Below are positions 63,329 through 64,000 of a stretch of 64,000 nt of DNA, piece by piece (position 1 is the stretch's first letter; each line of letters opens with the position of its first letter). Under the pieces are notes generated by a model. That model was not told the DNA's origin. It saw nothing but the letters and a program-made list of their open reading frames with translations, and made no database searches. The translations under genes and the position numbers were made by a program. This DNA comes from Euglena gracilis. Taxonomy: Eukaryota; Euglenida; Euglenophyceae; Euglenales. Location of the stretch: assembly GCA_039621445.1 (NCBI GenBank), contig CP154954.1:2170001-2234000 (forward strand). The letters are read 5' to 3'.

Positions 63329-64000
63329 AGTGCCCCATTTTGGGCCGCCAACTCATTGACTTTGGGTCAAAACCGGGTCAAAAAAGTCGAAAAAATCGCA
63401 AATTTTTTTTGCCCGAAACGCTGTTTTTTGGCCTCCCGAACCCAGAAAACCCGTTTTTGAGCCAAAAATGAGCGATTTTTGACCCCTTGGCCTCCCGTTT
63501 CGGGCACAAAACCCTTGCATTTCAGTCCAAAGAGCTCCACGGAGTGGCCGGGCCGGGCCAGGCCAGGCCGCCGGGCTGCTGGGCCGGGCGGCCGGGCCGC
63601 TGGCCGGGCCAGGCCGGGCCGCCAGCCGGGCCGGGCCGGGCCGGGGCGCCGGTCCGCCGGGCCGCCGGCCGGGCCGGGCCGCTGGGGCCGCCGAGCCGGG
63701 CCAGGCCGGGTCGCCGAGCCGGGGTGGTCTCCCAAAGAGCTCAGCTCTACGTCGCACGCTGGTTGAAGGGCCCGGTAGCCAAACGGGTAAGGAGGGTGTT
63801 TGGCCGGGGACCCCAGAGGGCCACTTGGGGGTGGTGTCGTTCAGGGGAAGGGGTAATACCGTTGTGGGAGGCACAGCTTCACCCAGACCGTGCCCCGGGC
63901 CCAGGGAAACGTCTCTTTTGGCCCTTGCCACAAGGGTCCTGGCCATTTAGGTCATTTAGGGAGCAACAGAGGCTAGGGTTTTCCGGGTCCGGGAGACCAA
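63329..64000. repeat. Long inverted repeat and GGCCGGGCC minisatellite, copy 2 (cut by window end)
   Basis: Left arm and minisatellite as in 23612-24385; only the first ~25 bases of the right arm are inside the window. Confidence 0.65.

Larger units (their letters stand above)
56199..64000 (+). repeat. 7.8-kb direct segmental duplication, copy 2 (continues past window)
   Basis: Copy of 16481-24283. Its left flank (AAGGAGGGGGAGGGGTGAC) is unrelated to that of copy 1 except for the final AC. Confidence 0.97.

Overview
The window reads as repeat-dense nuclear DNA of a eukaryote. There are no bacterial-style gene runs. Reading frames are short, several candidate exons sit next to polypyrimidine-AG acceptors, and two non-LTR retrotransposons (LINEs) with reverse-transcriptase and restriction-endonuclease-like domains are present. 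The most obvious oddity is the abundance of pure G or C runs of 7-15 bases, most of which fall inside or at the ends of small mobile elements. I cannot name the organism; a large-genome protist or alga is a guess. I recognised no complete host gene, tRNA, rRNA or CRISPR array.

Layout. 1-4.7 kb is a tandem array of a ~2.1 kb unit. 4.7-16.3 kb is mostly non-coding, with microsatellites, several TA-flanked G-run elements, two hAT-like miniature elements and weak minus-strand coding blocks. 16.48-24.28 kb is one copy of a nearly identical direct duplication whose other copy runs from 56.20 kb past the window end. 25.2-33.3 kb holds an inverted LINE fragment and a LINE copy broken by four mobile insertions: two TA-target G-run elements side by side, a third nested in one of them, and a 5,517-bp element with 25-bp terminal inverted repeats. 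34.4-35.9 kb is a second LINE C-terminal half. 36-44 kb carries minisatellites, a 77-bp tandem array, GACTAG-palindrome elements and more G-run elements. 44-56 kb holds more hAT-like elements, one splitting a candidate exon, low-complexity tracts and a few possible small membrane-protein frames.

The firmest result comes from reading across insertions. Removing each insertion plus one target copy rejoins the LINE reading frame, which fixes element ends and target duplications: TA for the G-run elements and ACTTT for the 5.5-kb element. The hAT-like elements carry 7-8 bp target duplications, and one rejoins a candidate exon in frame. The G-run elements share an architecture: a family-specific 8-11 base word joined to a poly-G run, inverted at the left end and often repeated inside. 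The word differs between families, but the TA target and G-run ends do not. This set, and the 5.5-kb element with its dispersed GGGAACCGTGGTTCCC palindromes, are the best candidates for undescribed systems.
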